From Eubacterium sp. (GTDB taxonomy: Bacteria > Bacillota > Clostridia > Oscillospirales > Acutalibacteraceae), in assembly GCA_017543725.1 (NCBI GenBank), contig JAFYFO010000204.1:1-12876 (forward strand): DNA of 12,876 nt, read 5' to 3'. Under the pieces are notes generated by a model, which did not search any database, had not been told where the DNA came from, and saw nothing but the letters and a program-made list of their open reading frames with translations. Positions 1 to 7,522 of this stretch are shown piece after piece (within the stretch, counting starts at the first letter, position 1; every line of letters begins with the position of its first letter). A program made the translations under genes and the position numbers.

Positions 1-1038
1 ATCAAGTATGCCGTCCGTTGCAAGAAAGGCTTCGGCAATTGAAACTCTCTTGTTTGCGCTGTCGTCAAGAGTTCTTTCAAACCACTGCGCGGAAGCGGTC
101 CACGCAGGATTGAGCGCGTCTATCATAACATATCTTGAAAGGGAAGCGATTCTTTCGCTCCTCATCGGATTTCTCTTATACGCCATTGCGGAAGAACCAA
201 TCTGATTTTTCTCAAAGGGCTCTTCTATTTCCTTGAGATTCTGAAGAAGTCTTAAATCGTTTGAGAATTTGCAGCAACTCTGAGCAATCAGCGCAAGGCA
301 GTTGCAAACGATTGTGTCGAGTTTTCTTGCATAGGTTTGACCGCTTACAGGGAAGCACGCCTTAAAGCCCATTTTTTCGGCAATGATTTTATCAAGTTGC
401 TTGCACTTTTCGTGGTCGCCGTCAAAAAGTTCAAGGAAGGAAGCCTGAGTTCCCGTTGTTCCCTTTGAGCCGAGGAGCATAAGGGTTTCAAGAACATGGT
501 CGACCTCGTTTAAATCCATAACCAAATCCATAAGCCAGAGCGTTGCTCTTTTGCCGACGGTTGTTGGCTGAGCGGGCTGGAAGTGGGTGAAGCCAAGGCA
601 GGGCATATCCTTATATTCATCCGCAAATTTTGCAACGCCTGCAATTGCGTTAACAAGTTTTTTCTTGATGAGAAGAAGCGCTTCACGCATTGTTATAACA
701 TCGGTGTTGTCGCCGACATAGCAGGAGGTTGCTCCGAGATGAATTATTCCCTTTGCATTCGGGCACTGCTCTCCGTATGCGTGAACATGGCTCATAACAT
801 CGTGGCGGAATTTCTTTTCATATTCCTTTGCAACTTCATAGTTGATATCGTCCGCGTGAGCCTTGAGTTCTTCAATCTGCTCTTTTGTTACATTTAAGCC
901 GAGTTCGTTTTCAGCCTCGGCAAGCGCTATCCAGAGTTTTCTCCAGGTTTTAAATTTAAAATCGGGAGAATAGATATACTGCATTTCCTTGCTCGCATAA
1001 CGAGCGTTAAACGGTGAATTATAAGTATTGTTTGCCAT
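1..1038 (-). CDS. purB: Adenylosuccinate lyase, 3' end cut by window edge
   Basis: Cytoplasmic enzyme of purine synthesis; it removes fumarate from SAICAR and from adenylosuccinate. The minus strand is open from the ATG at 1038 to the window edge, giving the first 346 residues; by family size (about 475-485 residues for this type) some 130 C-terminal residues are missing. Visible family marks are HLGATSCYVGDNTD near residue 85, THFQPAQPTT with the conserved His at about residue 152, the fumarase/lyase signature GSSAMAYKRNP with the flexible-loop serines 282-283, and WFERTLDDSANKR. The wording of these motifs follows animal ADSL more closely than Bacillus PurB, a type known from Clostridia and Bacteroidetes. 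The start is supported by a GAGGAA ribosome binding site. It lies 56 bp behind ddh on the same strand with no clear terminator between, so read-through from dapF-ddh is plausible. Confidence 0.96.
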   Translation of the reverse strand, partial: MANNTYNSPFNARYASKEMQYIYSPDFKFKTWRKLWIALAEAENELGLNVTKEQIEELKAHADDINYEVAKEYEKKFRHDVMSHVHAYGEQCPNAKGIIHLGATSCYVGDNTDVITMREALLLIKKKLVNAIAGVAKFADEYKDMPCLGFTHFQPAQPTTVGKRATLWLMDLVMDLNEVDHVLETLMLLGSKGTTGTQASFLELFDGDHEKCKQLDKIIAEKMGFKACFPVSGQTYARKLDTIVCNCLALIAQSCCKFSNDLRLLQNLKEIEEPFEKNQIGSSAMAYKRNPMRSERIASLSRYVMIDALNPAWTASAQWFERTLDDSANKRVSIAEAFLATDGILD

Positions 1039-1094
1039 AACGGTTTCCTCTTTTCTTAGGACATTTTTGGTTTCCCGCAAGGGGCTATATTTAT

Positions 1095-2081
1095 TTACAG
1101 CAGAGTTTTTCTGAGTTCTTCTGCGCTCTTGCTGCTGAGATAAGCAACGGGAATATCAAAAATAGTTTTTGCTCCGCTTGCGCCCTCTTTGTTGAGTTTG
1201 TAAGCCGCTCTTGCATATGCGGCGATAACAGAACCTGTAAATTCAGGGTTTGAATCAAGTTTGAGATTGAACTCAACAATATGACTGTTTTCTTTTTCAA
1301 AGCCTGTTTTGCCGCTTCTGATAACAAATCCTCCGTGGGGAAGTGAAGCGTGGTTTTTATCAAGTTCTTCTTTTGAAATAAAGTGAACTGTTGTGTCGTA
1401 CGGTTCAAAATAGTTCGGCATTTCCTTGATTTCTTTTTCAATTCTTGCAAGGTCCGCGCCTTCCTCTGCAACAACAAAACATTCCCTTGTGTGCTGCTGT
1501 CTTGCGGTGAAGGTTGGGTTTTCAGCATTTCTGACGCTCTCAACCGCAGCGTCAACCGGAATTGTATACTGCCTTGCGTCAACAACGCCTTCAATTCTTC
1601 TTATAGCGTCTGAATGTCCCTGAGAAACGCCCTTGCCCCAGAAAGTATAGTTGTTTCCCTCGGGAAGAACTGCTGTTGAAACCATTCTGAGAAGCGAGAA
1701 AAGTCCCGGGTCCCATCCGATTGAAATGATACCGACTTTGCCCGCCTCTTTCGCCGCCTTATCAACATTTTCAAAATGTTCGGGAATTCTTGCGTGGGTA
1801 TCAAAACTATCAATAACATTAAAGAGTTTTGCATATTTCGGGGTCTGCTCGGGAAGGTCTGTTGCGCTTCCGCCGCCGAGAACAAGAACATCTATTTTAT
1901 CTTTGAAATTCTCGATTTCATCAACACTGTAAACCCCTACACCTTCGGTTTTGATTTTAACTCCCTCGGGATTTCTTCTTGTGAATACCGCAACTAATTC
2001 CAAATCATCATTTTGCTTTATAGCGCTTTCAACGCCTCTTGAAAGGTTTCCGTATCCTAAAATACCGATTTTAATACTCAT
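1095..2081 (-). CDS. ddh: meso-Diaminopimelate D-dehydrogenase
   Basis: NADPH-dependent enzyme that aminates L-tetrahydrodipicolinate directly to meso-diaminopimelate in one step, supplying lysine synthesis and peptidoglycan cross-links. The 328-residue product is close to the 320 residues of the Corynebacterium enzyme and aligns along its whole length from memory. Visible marks: an N-terminal Rossmann nucleotide motif GILGYGNLSRG (residues 6-16), GSATDLPEQ near 72-80, GWDPGLFS in the middle, FWGKGVSQGHSDAIRRI in the substrate domain, and MPHGG-like LPHGG toward the C terminus. The ATG at 2081 follows a GGAGGT ribosome binding site. It sits 68 bp behind dapF, the gap being filled by a hairpin-plus-heptamer repeat, and 56 bp ahead of purB. 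Finding it beside dapF is notable because both enzymes produce meso-diaminopimelate. Confidence 0.96.
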   Translation of the reverse strand: MSIKIGILGYGNLSRGVESAIKQNDDLELVAVFTRRNPEGVKIKTEGVGVYSVDEIENFKDKIDVLVLGGGSATDLPEQTPKYAKLFNVIDSFDTHARIPEHFENVDKAAKEAGKVGIISIGWDPGLFSLLRMVSTAVLPEGNNYTFWGKGVSQGHSDAIRRIEGVVDARQYTIPVDAAVESVRNAENPTFTARQQHTRECFVVAEEGADLARIEKEIKEMPNYFEPYDTTVHFISKEELDKNHASLPHGGFVIRSGKTGFEKENSHIVEFNLKLDSNPEFTGSVIAAYARAAYKLNKEGASGAKTIFDIPVAYLSSKSAEELRKTLL

Positions 2082-2105
2082 TTAATAACTACCTCCATAA
2101 TAGTT

Positions 2106-2150
2106 TATATCGGGTGCGGTTAGTCCGCCCTCAATTCGTCATTCGTAATT
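2106..2150. repeat. Hairpin plus ATTCGTA-heptamer repeat, copy 1
   Basis: Copy 1 of a dispersed element. TATATC, then GGTGCGG (2113-2119), loop TTAGT, CCGCCC (2125-2130): a 6-bp stem with one bulged T. Then TCA and a tail of two 7-bp units (2134-2140, 2141-2147) plus a partial one. It fills most of the dapF-ddh gap; the last T of the tail is also part of the dapF stop codon. No T-run follows on either strand, so it is not an ordinary terminator. Confidence 0.75.
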
Positions 2151-2989
2151 TATAGTTCTATTTCGCCTTCGAAAACTGTAACAGCAGGACCTGTCATAAA
2201 AACGCTTTCGTTTTCATTGCCGCTCCAACTTATACGAAGGTCGCCGCCGAGAAGATGCACTGTTACATCATTATCGCAAAATCCGTTAATAATTGCCGCA
2301 ACGGCTGTTGCGCAGGCGCCCGTTCCGCAGGCAAGAGTTTCGCCCGAGCCTCTTTCCCAAACGCGCATTTCAAGATTTTTTCTGTCAATAACCTTAACAA
2401 ACTCGGTGTTTGTTCTGTCGGGAAAAACAGGGTTGTTTTCAAATTTCGGACCGATTTTTTCAATTTCGATTTCCCTCGGCGATTTATCAATAAAGATAAC
2501 CGCGTGGGGATTGCCCATTGAAACGCAGGTCATTTTATACTCTTTTCCGTCAACGCAAATTTTTTCATTAATCGCCTTTTCGTTTTCGGATAAAACAGGA
2601 ATTTCGCGCGCCTTTAAATTTGGCTTTCCCATATCAACCTTTGCGCAAACGGCTTTTTTGTTTTCAACAGTTAAATCAATGTATTTAACCGCGCCCATTG
2701 ATTCAATTGCAAGAGATGTTTTGCTGCACAATCCTTTATCATAAACAAATTTTGCAACGCATCTTATTCCGTTTCCGCACATCGCGCCCCTTGAACCGTC
2801 GGCATTGAACATCACCATTTCAAAATCGGCAATATCGCTTTTTTTGATTAAAATCATTCCGTCTCCGCCGATTCCGAAATGCCTGTCTGAAACCTTGATT
2901 GCAGCAGCGCTTTCGTCTTTGATTTCGTTTTCGGTACAGTCGATATAAACATAATCGTTTCCGCAGCCGTGCATTTTTGTGAACTTCAA
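2150..2989 (-). CDS. dapF: Diaminopimelate epimerase (TTG start)
   Basis: Cofactor-independent racemase-type enzyme converting LL-diaminopimelate to the meso form. The 279-residue product begins LKFTKMHGCGNDY, the usual start of the family, and carries the two catalytic cysteines of the two-base mechanism: C71 in MCGNGIRC and C221 in ACGTGACATA, plus MGNPHAV at about 158-164 and the ERGSGET motif at 212-218. I chose the TTG at 2989 rather than the first upstream ATG (3151) for three reasons: it gives normal family length (274-284), it is preceded by a near-complete Shine-Dalgarno at 2993-3003, and the best promoter (3042-3071) lies downstream of that ATG, so the extra 54 codons would not be transcribed. 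The stop codon abuts the repeat at 2106-2150. It is the first gene of a probable dapF-ddh-purB transcript. Confidence 0.95.
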   Translation of the reverse strand: MKFTKMHGCGNDYVYIDCTENEIKDESAAAIKVSDRHFGIGGDGMILIKKSDIADFEMVMFNADGSRGAMCGNGIRCVAKFVYDKGLCSKTSLAIESMGAVKYIDLTVENKKAVCAKVDMGKPNLKAREIPVLSENEKAINEKICVDGKEYKMTCVSMGNPHAVIFIDKSPREIEIEKIGPKFENNPVFPDRTNTEFVKVIDRKNLEMRVWERGSGETLACGTGACATAVAAIINGFCDNDVTVHLLGGDLRISWSGNENESVFMTGPAVTVFEGEIEL

Positions 2990-2992
2990 CTT

Positions 2993-3003
2993 ATCACCCG
3001 CTT
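2993..3003 (-). promoter_or_regulatory. Ribosome binding site deciding the dapF TTG start
   Basis: The minus strand reads AAGCGGGTGAT, matching 9 of 11 bases of the full anti-16S complement AAGGAGGTGAT, and ends 3 bases before the TTG. The core GG lies at normal spacing (about 7 bases). No comparable site stands before the upstream in-frame ATG. Confidence 0.75.
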
Positions 3004-3041
3004 CCGTTTTTATACACCTATAACAAAATTTACCGTTAATT

Positions 3042-3071
3042 ATTATAACACACTTTATAAATATACGGCAA
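3042..3071 (-). promoter_or_regulatory. Predicted dapF promoter (extended -10)
   Basis: On the minus strand a -35-like TTGCCG (3071-3066) is followed after 18 bp by a perfect TATAAT (3047-3042), preceded by TG one base upstream (TGTTATAAT), the extended -10 form recognised by the housekeeping sigma factor. Transcription would begin near 3035, leaving a leader of about 46 bases before the TTG start. Seen by eye only. Confidence 0.65.
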
Positions 3072-3202
3072 TAGTTTAGTTCAAGATAATTTGAATAAAT
3101 TTTTTGCACATTTATACCAAAGTTTAATATGCTTTTTACAACAATTTGCACATATTTTAAAAAAATTTAATAAATTCTTGTAACAAAATATACAAAAAGC
3201 CC

Positions 3203-3231
3203 TTGTAATTGCTACATATTAATGTTATTAT
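3203..3231 (+). promoter_or_regulatory. Predicted promoter of the glgBCDA operon
   Basis: TTGTAA (3203-3208) and TATTAT (3226-3231) are separated by exactly 17 bp, and TG stands one base before the -10 box (TGTTATTAT), making an extended -10. Upstream sequence is A/T-rich, which would suit an UP element. Predicted start is near 3238, about 36 bases before the glgB ATG. Confidence 0.7.
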
Positions 3232-3273
3232 ATAGTAAAATACTGGATTTTTATATCCAAAAGGAGTGATGTT

Positions 3274-5160
3274 ATGACCGAACTTAAAGAGGAATATCAA
3301 CTTCCGATTTATCTTTTTCACGACGGAACTAACTACAAGGCATATGAGTTCTTCGGCGTTCATAAGATAGATAAGAATAGTTTCGCTTTCAGGGTGTGGG
3401 CGCCAAACGCTGAAGGAGTCAGCGTTGTCGGCGATTTCAACAACTGGGACGAAAATGCTCATAGATGTTTTCCGATATCTCCCGGTATATGGGAGGCAAT
3501 AATTGAAGGGCTCAATGTTTACGACTGCTATAAATACGCAATCAAAACAAAGAGCGGAAAAACCATTATGAAAGCAGACCCCTATGCAGTTCATCAGGAA
3601 ACAAGACCTGCAACGGGCTCAAAGGTTTATGAACTTTCCGATTATAAATGGAATGATAAAAAGTGGTTTAAAAGCAAATCACAGGGAAACATCCTTGATA
3701 AGCCCGTTAATATTTACGAAATTCATTTCGGCTCCTGGAAGCAGCATGAAGACGGCAATTTCTTAACCTATCGTGAAATGGCGGACGAACTTGTTCCCTA
3801 TGTTAAGGAAATGGGCTACACGCACATTGAAATGCTTCCGATTATGGAATATCCGTTTGACGGCTCATGGGGCTATCAGGTTACGGGATATTTCGCCGCA
3901 ACTTCAAGATACGGAGTTCCCGAGGATTTGATGTATTTCATTGATAAATGCCATCAGGCTGATATCGGCGTTATACTCGACTGGGTTCCGGCTCACTTCC
4001 CTAAAGACGCTCACGGACTTTATGAGTTCGACGGAAGTTGCTGTTATGAATATGCCGACCTGAAAAAAGGCGAACACAAGGAATGGGGAACGAGAGTTTT
4101 CGACTACTCCAAAAAAGAAGTTGTTTCCTTCCTGCTCTCCTCGGCTATGTTCTGGGTTGATAAATTTCATTTCGACGGACTCAGGGTTGACGCAGTTGCT
4201 TCAATGCTCTATCTCGACTACGGAAGAAAAGACGGAGAATGGACGCCGAATAAAAACGGCGGCAGAGAAAACCTTGAAGCGGTTGAATTCTTCCAACTTC
4301 TTAACTCAGCAATGTTCAAAGAACATCCCGATGTTATGATGATTGCGGAGGAATCAACGGCGTGGCCGATGATAACAATGCCAACGGATATCGGCGGGCT
4401 CGGCTTCAACTTCAAATGGAATATGGGCTGGATGAACGATATGCTCCGCTACACCTCGATGGACCCGCTGTTCAGAAAAGGAAACCACAGTTGCATAACT
4501 TTCAGTTTCTTCTATGCCTTTTCGGAAAACTTTGTTCTTCCGATAAGCCATGATGAAGTTGTTCACGGCAAGGCAAGCCTGCTCAACAAAATGCCCGGCG
4601 ACTATGATATGAAGTTCGAGGGAATGAGATTATTCCTTGCATATATGATGGCGCATCCGGGTAAAAAACTTCTCTTTATGGGAAGCGAATTCGGTCAGTT
4701 TATCGAATGGAATTATAAGCAGGGTCTTGACTGGCTTCTTCTCGACTACGATAAACATAAAAAACTTCAGAATTTCACCAAAGAACTCAATAAATTCTAT
4801 AAGGAACACAGCGAACTTTGGGAAATTGATTATTCGTGGGACGGTTTTCAGTGGATTTCAAGCGAGGATAACTGCAACAGCGTTATCGCTTTCAGAAGGC
4901 TTAACAAGAAGGGCGAAGATATTATTGCTGTTTTCAACTGGACTCCGAACAGTTTTGAAAGTTACAGAATAGGCGTTCCCGAAAAAGGAACATATAAAGT
5001 TATATTTGATACTTCGCTTCAGAAATTCGGCGGCGATAAGCCGAGACTTTCGGGAACATATAAATCAATAAAAGAGCCTTTCCATGGCTTTGATGAGCAT
5101 ATTAATCTTAAACTGCACGGACTTTCGGCAGTTTACCTTAAAAAACAAAAAGATAAATAA
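3274..5160 (+). CDS. glgB: 1,4-alpha-glucan branching enzyme (GH13)
   Basis: Cuts alpha-1,4 glucan and re-joins the segment by an alpha-1,6 bond, creating glycogen branches. The 628 residues match the usual Firmicutes length (about 630). An N-terminal CBM48-like domain (about 25-115, with [20 protein letters not shown]) precedes the GH13 barrel (about 145-510) and a C-terminal beta domain. The four GH13 regions are intact: DWVPAHFP (D236), [10 protein letters not shown] with nucleophile D306, IAEESTAWP with acid/base E359, and [10 protein letters not shown] with H426-D427. [12 protein letters not shown] and the late [18 protein letters not shown] are also family-typical. The ATG follows AAGGAGTGAT. 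First gene of the operon, 15 bp ahead of glgC; it is placed first as in Bacillus subtilis glgBCDAP. Confidence 0.98.
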   Translation: MTELKEEYQLPIYLFHDGTNYKAYEFFGVHKIDKNSFAFRVWAPNAEGVSVVGDFNNWDENAHRCFPISPGIWEAIIEGLNVYDCYKYAIKTKSGKTIMKADPYAVHQETRPATGSKVYELSDYKWNDKKWFKSKSQGNILDKPVNIYEIHFGSWKQHEDGNFLTYREMADELVPYVKEMGYTHIEMLPIMEYPFDGSWGYQVTGYFAATSRYGVPEDLMYFIDKCHQADIGVILDWVPAHFPKDAHGLYEFDGSCCYEYADLKKGEHKEWGTRVFDYSKKEVVSFLLSSAMFWVDKFHFDGLRVDAVASMLYLDYGRKDGEWTPNKNGGRENLEAVEFFQLLNSAMFKEHPDVMMIAEESTAWPMITMPTDIGGLGFNFKWNMGWMNDMLRYTSMDPLFRKGNHSCITFSFFYAFSENFVLPISHDEVVHGKASLLNKMPGDYDMKFEGMRLFLAYMMAHPGKKLLFMGSEFGQFIEWNYKQGLDWLLLDYDKHKKLQNFTKELNKFYKEHSELWEIDYSWDGFQWISSEDNCNSVIAFRRLNKKGEDIIAVFNWTPNSFESYRIGVPEKGTYKVIFDTSLQKFGGDKPRLSGTYKSIKEPFHGFDEHINLKLHGLSAVYLKKQKDK

Positions 5161-5175
5161 AGGAGGAATAAGCAT

Positions 5176-6384
5176 ATGGCTCATAAAACAGATGTTGTTG
5201 CAATGCTTCTCGCAGGAGGACAGGGCAGCCGTCTCGGCGTTTTAACAAAAAGCATTGCCAAACCCGCTGTTCCCTACGGCGGAAACTACAGAATTATTGA
5301 CTTCCCGCTTTCAAACTGCGTTAACAGCGGTATTTATACCGTTGGCGTTTTAACTCAGTATCAACCGCTTGTTCTTAACGACTACCTCGGAAACGGACAG
5401 CCCTGGGATTTGGACAGAATCAACGGCGGCGTTCATGTTCTTTCACCCTACGAGGCAATCGGAGGGGCAGAGTGGTATAAAGGAACCGCAAACGCAATTT
5501 ATCAGAACATAACATTCATTGAGAAATATGACCCCAAATACGTTGTTATCCTTTCGGGCGACCATATCTACAAAATGAATTATGCAAAGATGATTGACTT
5601 CCATAAGAAGAACAATGCGGACTGCACCATTGCCGTTCTTGAAGTTCCGTGGGAAGAGGCAAGCCGTTTCGGTATTCTTGCAACCGATGAAAACGATAAG
5701 ATTTATGAATTCGCGGAGAAACCCGCCGAGCCCAAATCAAACAAGGCTTCAATGGGCGTTTATGTTTTCTCGTGGGACAAACTCAAGAAGTATTTAACCG
5801 AGGATGAGGCTAATCCCGATTCATCAAACGACTTCGGAAAGAATATCATTCCCACAATGCTTAATGATAATCAGAGAATGTTTGCATTCCCGTTTAAAGG
5901 ATACTGGAAAGATGTTGGAACAATTGATTCTCTCTGGGAAGCAAACCTTGATATCATCAACCCGAATGTTGACCTTGATTTGAGCGACACAAGCTGGAAA
6001 ATATACAGCAGAAACCCAATGGCTCCTCCTCACTACATCGGCAAAGACGGAGTTGTTGAAAACTCATCAATCGGCGAAGGATGCGAAATCGACGGAATCG
6101 TTGATTATTCGGTTGTTTCACCGAATGTTAAAATCGGAAAAGGCGCTCAGGTTAAATATTCGGTTATTATGCCCGGCGCAACAATTGAAGACGGAGCGAA
6201 AGTTTATTATTCAATAATTGCTGAAGACGCTGTTATTGAAAAGAACGCTCAAATCGGCGAAATTCCCGAAAATCTTGAAAACAGCGCCGATTGGGGCGTT
6301 GCGGTTATCGGCTCGAAAGCAAGAATAACCGAAGGAAAGAAAATCGCACCAAAAGATATGATTGCATCGGGAGAGGAGGTATAA
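5176..6384 (+). CDS. glgC: Glucose-1-phosphate adenylyltransferase, catalytic subunit
   Basis: Makes ADP-glucose from ATP and glucose 1-phosphate, the committed step of glycogen synthesis. The 402-residue product has the complete nucleotide-binding motif [13 protein letters not shown] (residues 12-24), [20 protein letters not shown], the metal-binding Asp in [10 protein letters not shown] (D129), FAEKP with E181-K182 that contacts glucose 1-phosphate, [10 protein letters not shown], and [19 protein letters not shown], followed by a C-terminal left-handed beta-helix of hexapeptide repeats (about 295-380). The ATG has an AAGGAGGAA ribosome binding site 15 bp behind glgB. Its last codons contain the ribosome binding site of glgD, and only 2 bp separate the two genes, so translation is probably coupled, in keeping with a hetero-oligomeric GlgC-GlgD enzyme. 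Confidence 0.98.
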   Translation: MAHKTDVVAMLLAGGQGSRLGVLTKSIAKPAVPYGGNYRIIDFPLSNCVNSGIYTVGVLTQYQPLVLNDYLGNGQPWDLDRINGGVHVLSPYEAIGGAEWYKGTANAIYQNITFIEKYDPKYVVILSGDHIYKMNYAKMIDFHKKNNADCTIAVLEVPWEEASRFGILATDENDKIYEFAEKPAEPKSNKASMGVYVFSWDKLKKYLTEDEANPDSSNDFGKNIIPTMLNDNQRMFAFPFKGYWKDVGTIDSLWEANLDIINPNVDLDLSDTSWKIYSRNPMAPPHYIGKDGVVENSSIGEGCEIDGIVDYSVVSPNVKIGKGAQVKYSVIMPGATIEDGAKVYYSIIAEDAVIEKNAQIGEIPENLENSADWGVAVIGSKARITEGKKIAPKDMIASGEEV

Positions 6385-6386
6385 GA

Positions 6387-7511
6387 ATGAACGGAAAAAA
6401 AGTTCTTGGAATGATATTTGCTAATATCCACGAAGAAACGCTTGAAGCGCTGACTGATATGAGAACAATGGGCTCTGTTCCTTTCGGCGCAAGATACAGA
6501 TTAATCGACTTCCCTCTTTCAAATATGGTTGAAAGCGGAATAACAAAGATTGGCGTTGTTACAAACGCAAACTTCAATTCACTTATGGACCATGTCGGAA
6601 CAGGAAAGCCCTGGGATTTGAGCAGAAAGAGCGACGGATTATTCCTTCTTCCTCCCTATTCTCTTAACTCAACAACAATGTGGGGCAACAGAATAGACGC
6701 TATCTACGGCAATATGAGTTTCCTCGACCAGTCCAATCAGGAATATGTTTTGATGAGCGACTGCTACAATGTTATGAATCTCGACTTCGAAAAAGTTTTT
6801 GATGCACACGAGAAAAGCGGCGCAGCAGTAACAATCGTAGGCGTTAAGGGCAAGAAGCCGAAGGATATCAATTCCGTTCTGGTATTCAACAAAGTTGATG
6901 AAAACGGAAAAATCCTTGAAGCCTCCCTTGACCCGCAGGACGGCGACGATGTTTTCTATTCCTGCAACATCATTCTCATTAAGAAATATCTTCTTCAGAC
7001 TCTTATCACAACCGCACATTCAAAGAATGAAGTTTCTTTCCAGAGAAGTATTCTTATGAACTGCATCAAATCCGAAAAAGCATATGCATATGATGCAAGC
7101 GATTGCTTTGTCGGAACAATAGACAGCGTTCAGAGTTATTATGATATTTCAATGAGTCTTCTTGATAGAGATACTAAAAACAAACTCTTTGCACCCGAAA
7201 GACCGATTTATACAAAAGAGCGCGATGATATGCCAGCCCTTTACGGTCCCGAAGCAAAAGTTAAGAATTCACTTGTTGCAGACGGCTGCGAAATCAAAGG
7301 CACCGTTGAAAACTCGATTCTCTTCAAGGGAGCAAAAGTTGAAGCGGGCGCAGTTGTTAAAAACTCAATTCTTATGCAGGATACCGTTATCGGCGAAGAC
7401 GCTAAGATTAACTATATCATTGCTGATAAAAATGTTAATATCAAATCGGGCGTTGAACTTTCCGGCGCGGAGAATTATCCTGTCAGCCTGTCGAAAGACA
7501 CAAGAATTTAA
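6387..7511 (+). CDS. glgD: GlgD, regulatory-type paralogue of ADP-glucose pyrophosphorylase
   Basis: A 374-residue homologue of GlgC thought in Firmicutes to act as a non-catalytic partner that modulates GlgC in a mixed tetramer. It keeps the fold marks PFGARYRLIDFPLSNMVESG, GKPWDL, MSDCYNVMN (D125, equivalent to the metal-binding Asp of GlgC) and a C-terminal beta-helix, but the glycine-rich GGQGSRL loop is replaced by FANIHEETLEA (about 11-21) and the FAEKP sugar-phosphate motif by ASLDP. This supports loss of catalysis. I start it at the ATG at 6387, preceded at 6 bases by GAGGAGGT (6373-6380) inside the glgC end; an in-frame ATG at 6291 would overlap glgC by 94 bp and lacks such a site. 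It is followed 11 bp later by glgA. Confidence 0.95.
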   Translation: MNGKKVLGMIFANIHEETLEALTDMRTMGSVPFGARYRLIDFPLSNMVESGITKIGVVTNANFNSLMDHVGTGKPWDLSRKSDGLFLLPPYSLNSTTMWGNRIDAIYGNMSFLDQSNQEYVLMSDCYNVMNLDFEKVFDAHEKSGAAVTIVGVKGKKPKDINSVLVFNKVDENGKILEASLDPQDGDDVFYSCNIILIKKYLLQTLITTAHSKNEVSFQRSILMNCIKSEKAYAYDASDCFVGTIDSVQSYYDISMSLLDRDTKNKLFAPERPIYTKERDDMPALYGPEAKVKNSLVADGCEIKGTVENSILFKGAKVEAGAVVKNSILMQDTVIGEDAKINYIIADKNVNIKSGVELSGAENYPVSLSKDTRI

Positions 7512-7522
7512 GGAGGTAGACA

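Larger units (their letters stand above)
2990..3273. other. AT-rich divergent control region between dapF and glgB
   Basis: This 284-bp gap is strongly AT-rich with short A and T tracts, and separates two oppositely transcribed operons. It holds one promoter for each direction (3042-3071 minus, 3203-3231 plus). Other visible signals are a direct repeat TTTGCACA at 3103-3110 and 3145-3152, 42 bp apart (about four helical turns), and CTTGTAA at 3177-3183 and 3202-3208, the second overlapping the glgB -35 box. I see no riboswitch-like leader, no clear CcpA cre site and no convincing small gene. Confidence 0.6.

Noticed and set aside
583..897. Plus-strand open frame of 104 codons inside purB
   Set aside because: It lies wholly antisense to a well-conserved enzyme and has no recognisable domain or ribosome binding site.
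1039..1094. Separate promoter or terminator between ddh and purB
   Set aside because: Only a tiny CCC/GGG hairpin without a T-run and no paired -35/-10 boxes are visible; the gap mainly holds the purB ribosome binding site.
2990..3151. 54-codon N-terminal extension of dapF from the ATG at 3151
   Set aside because: It starts upstream of the best promoter, is AT-rich with no family similarity, and the TTG at 2989 has a strong ribosome binding site.
3157..3594. Minus-strand open frame of 145 codons overlapping the start of glgB
   Set aside because: Most of it is antisense to glgB codons and the rest would cover the promoter region; composition is not gene-like.
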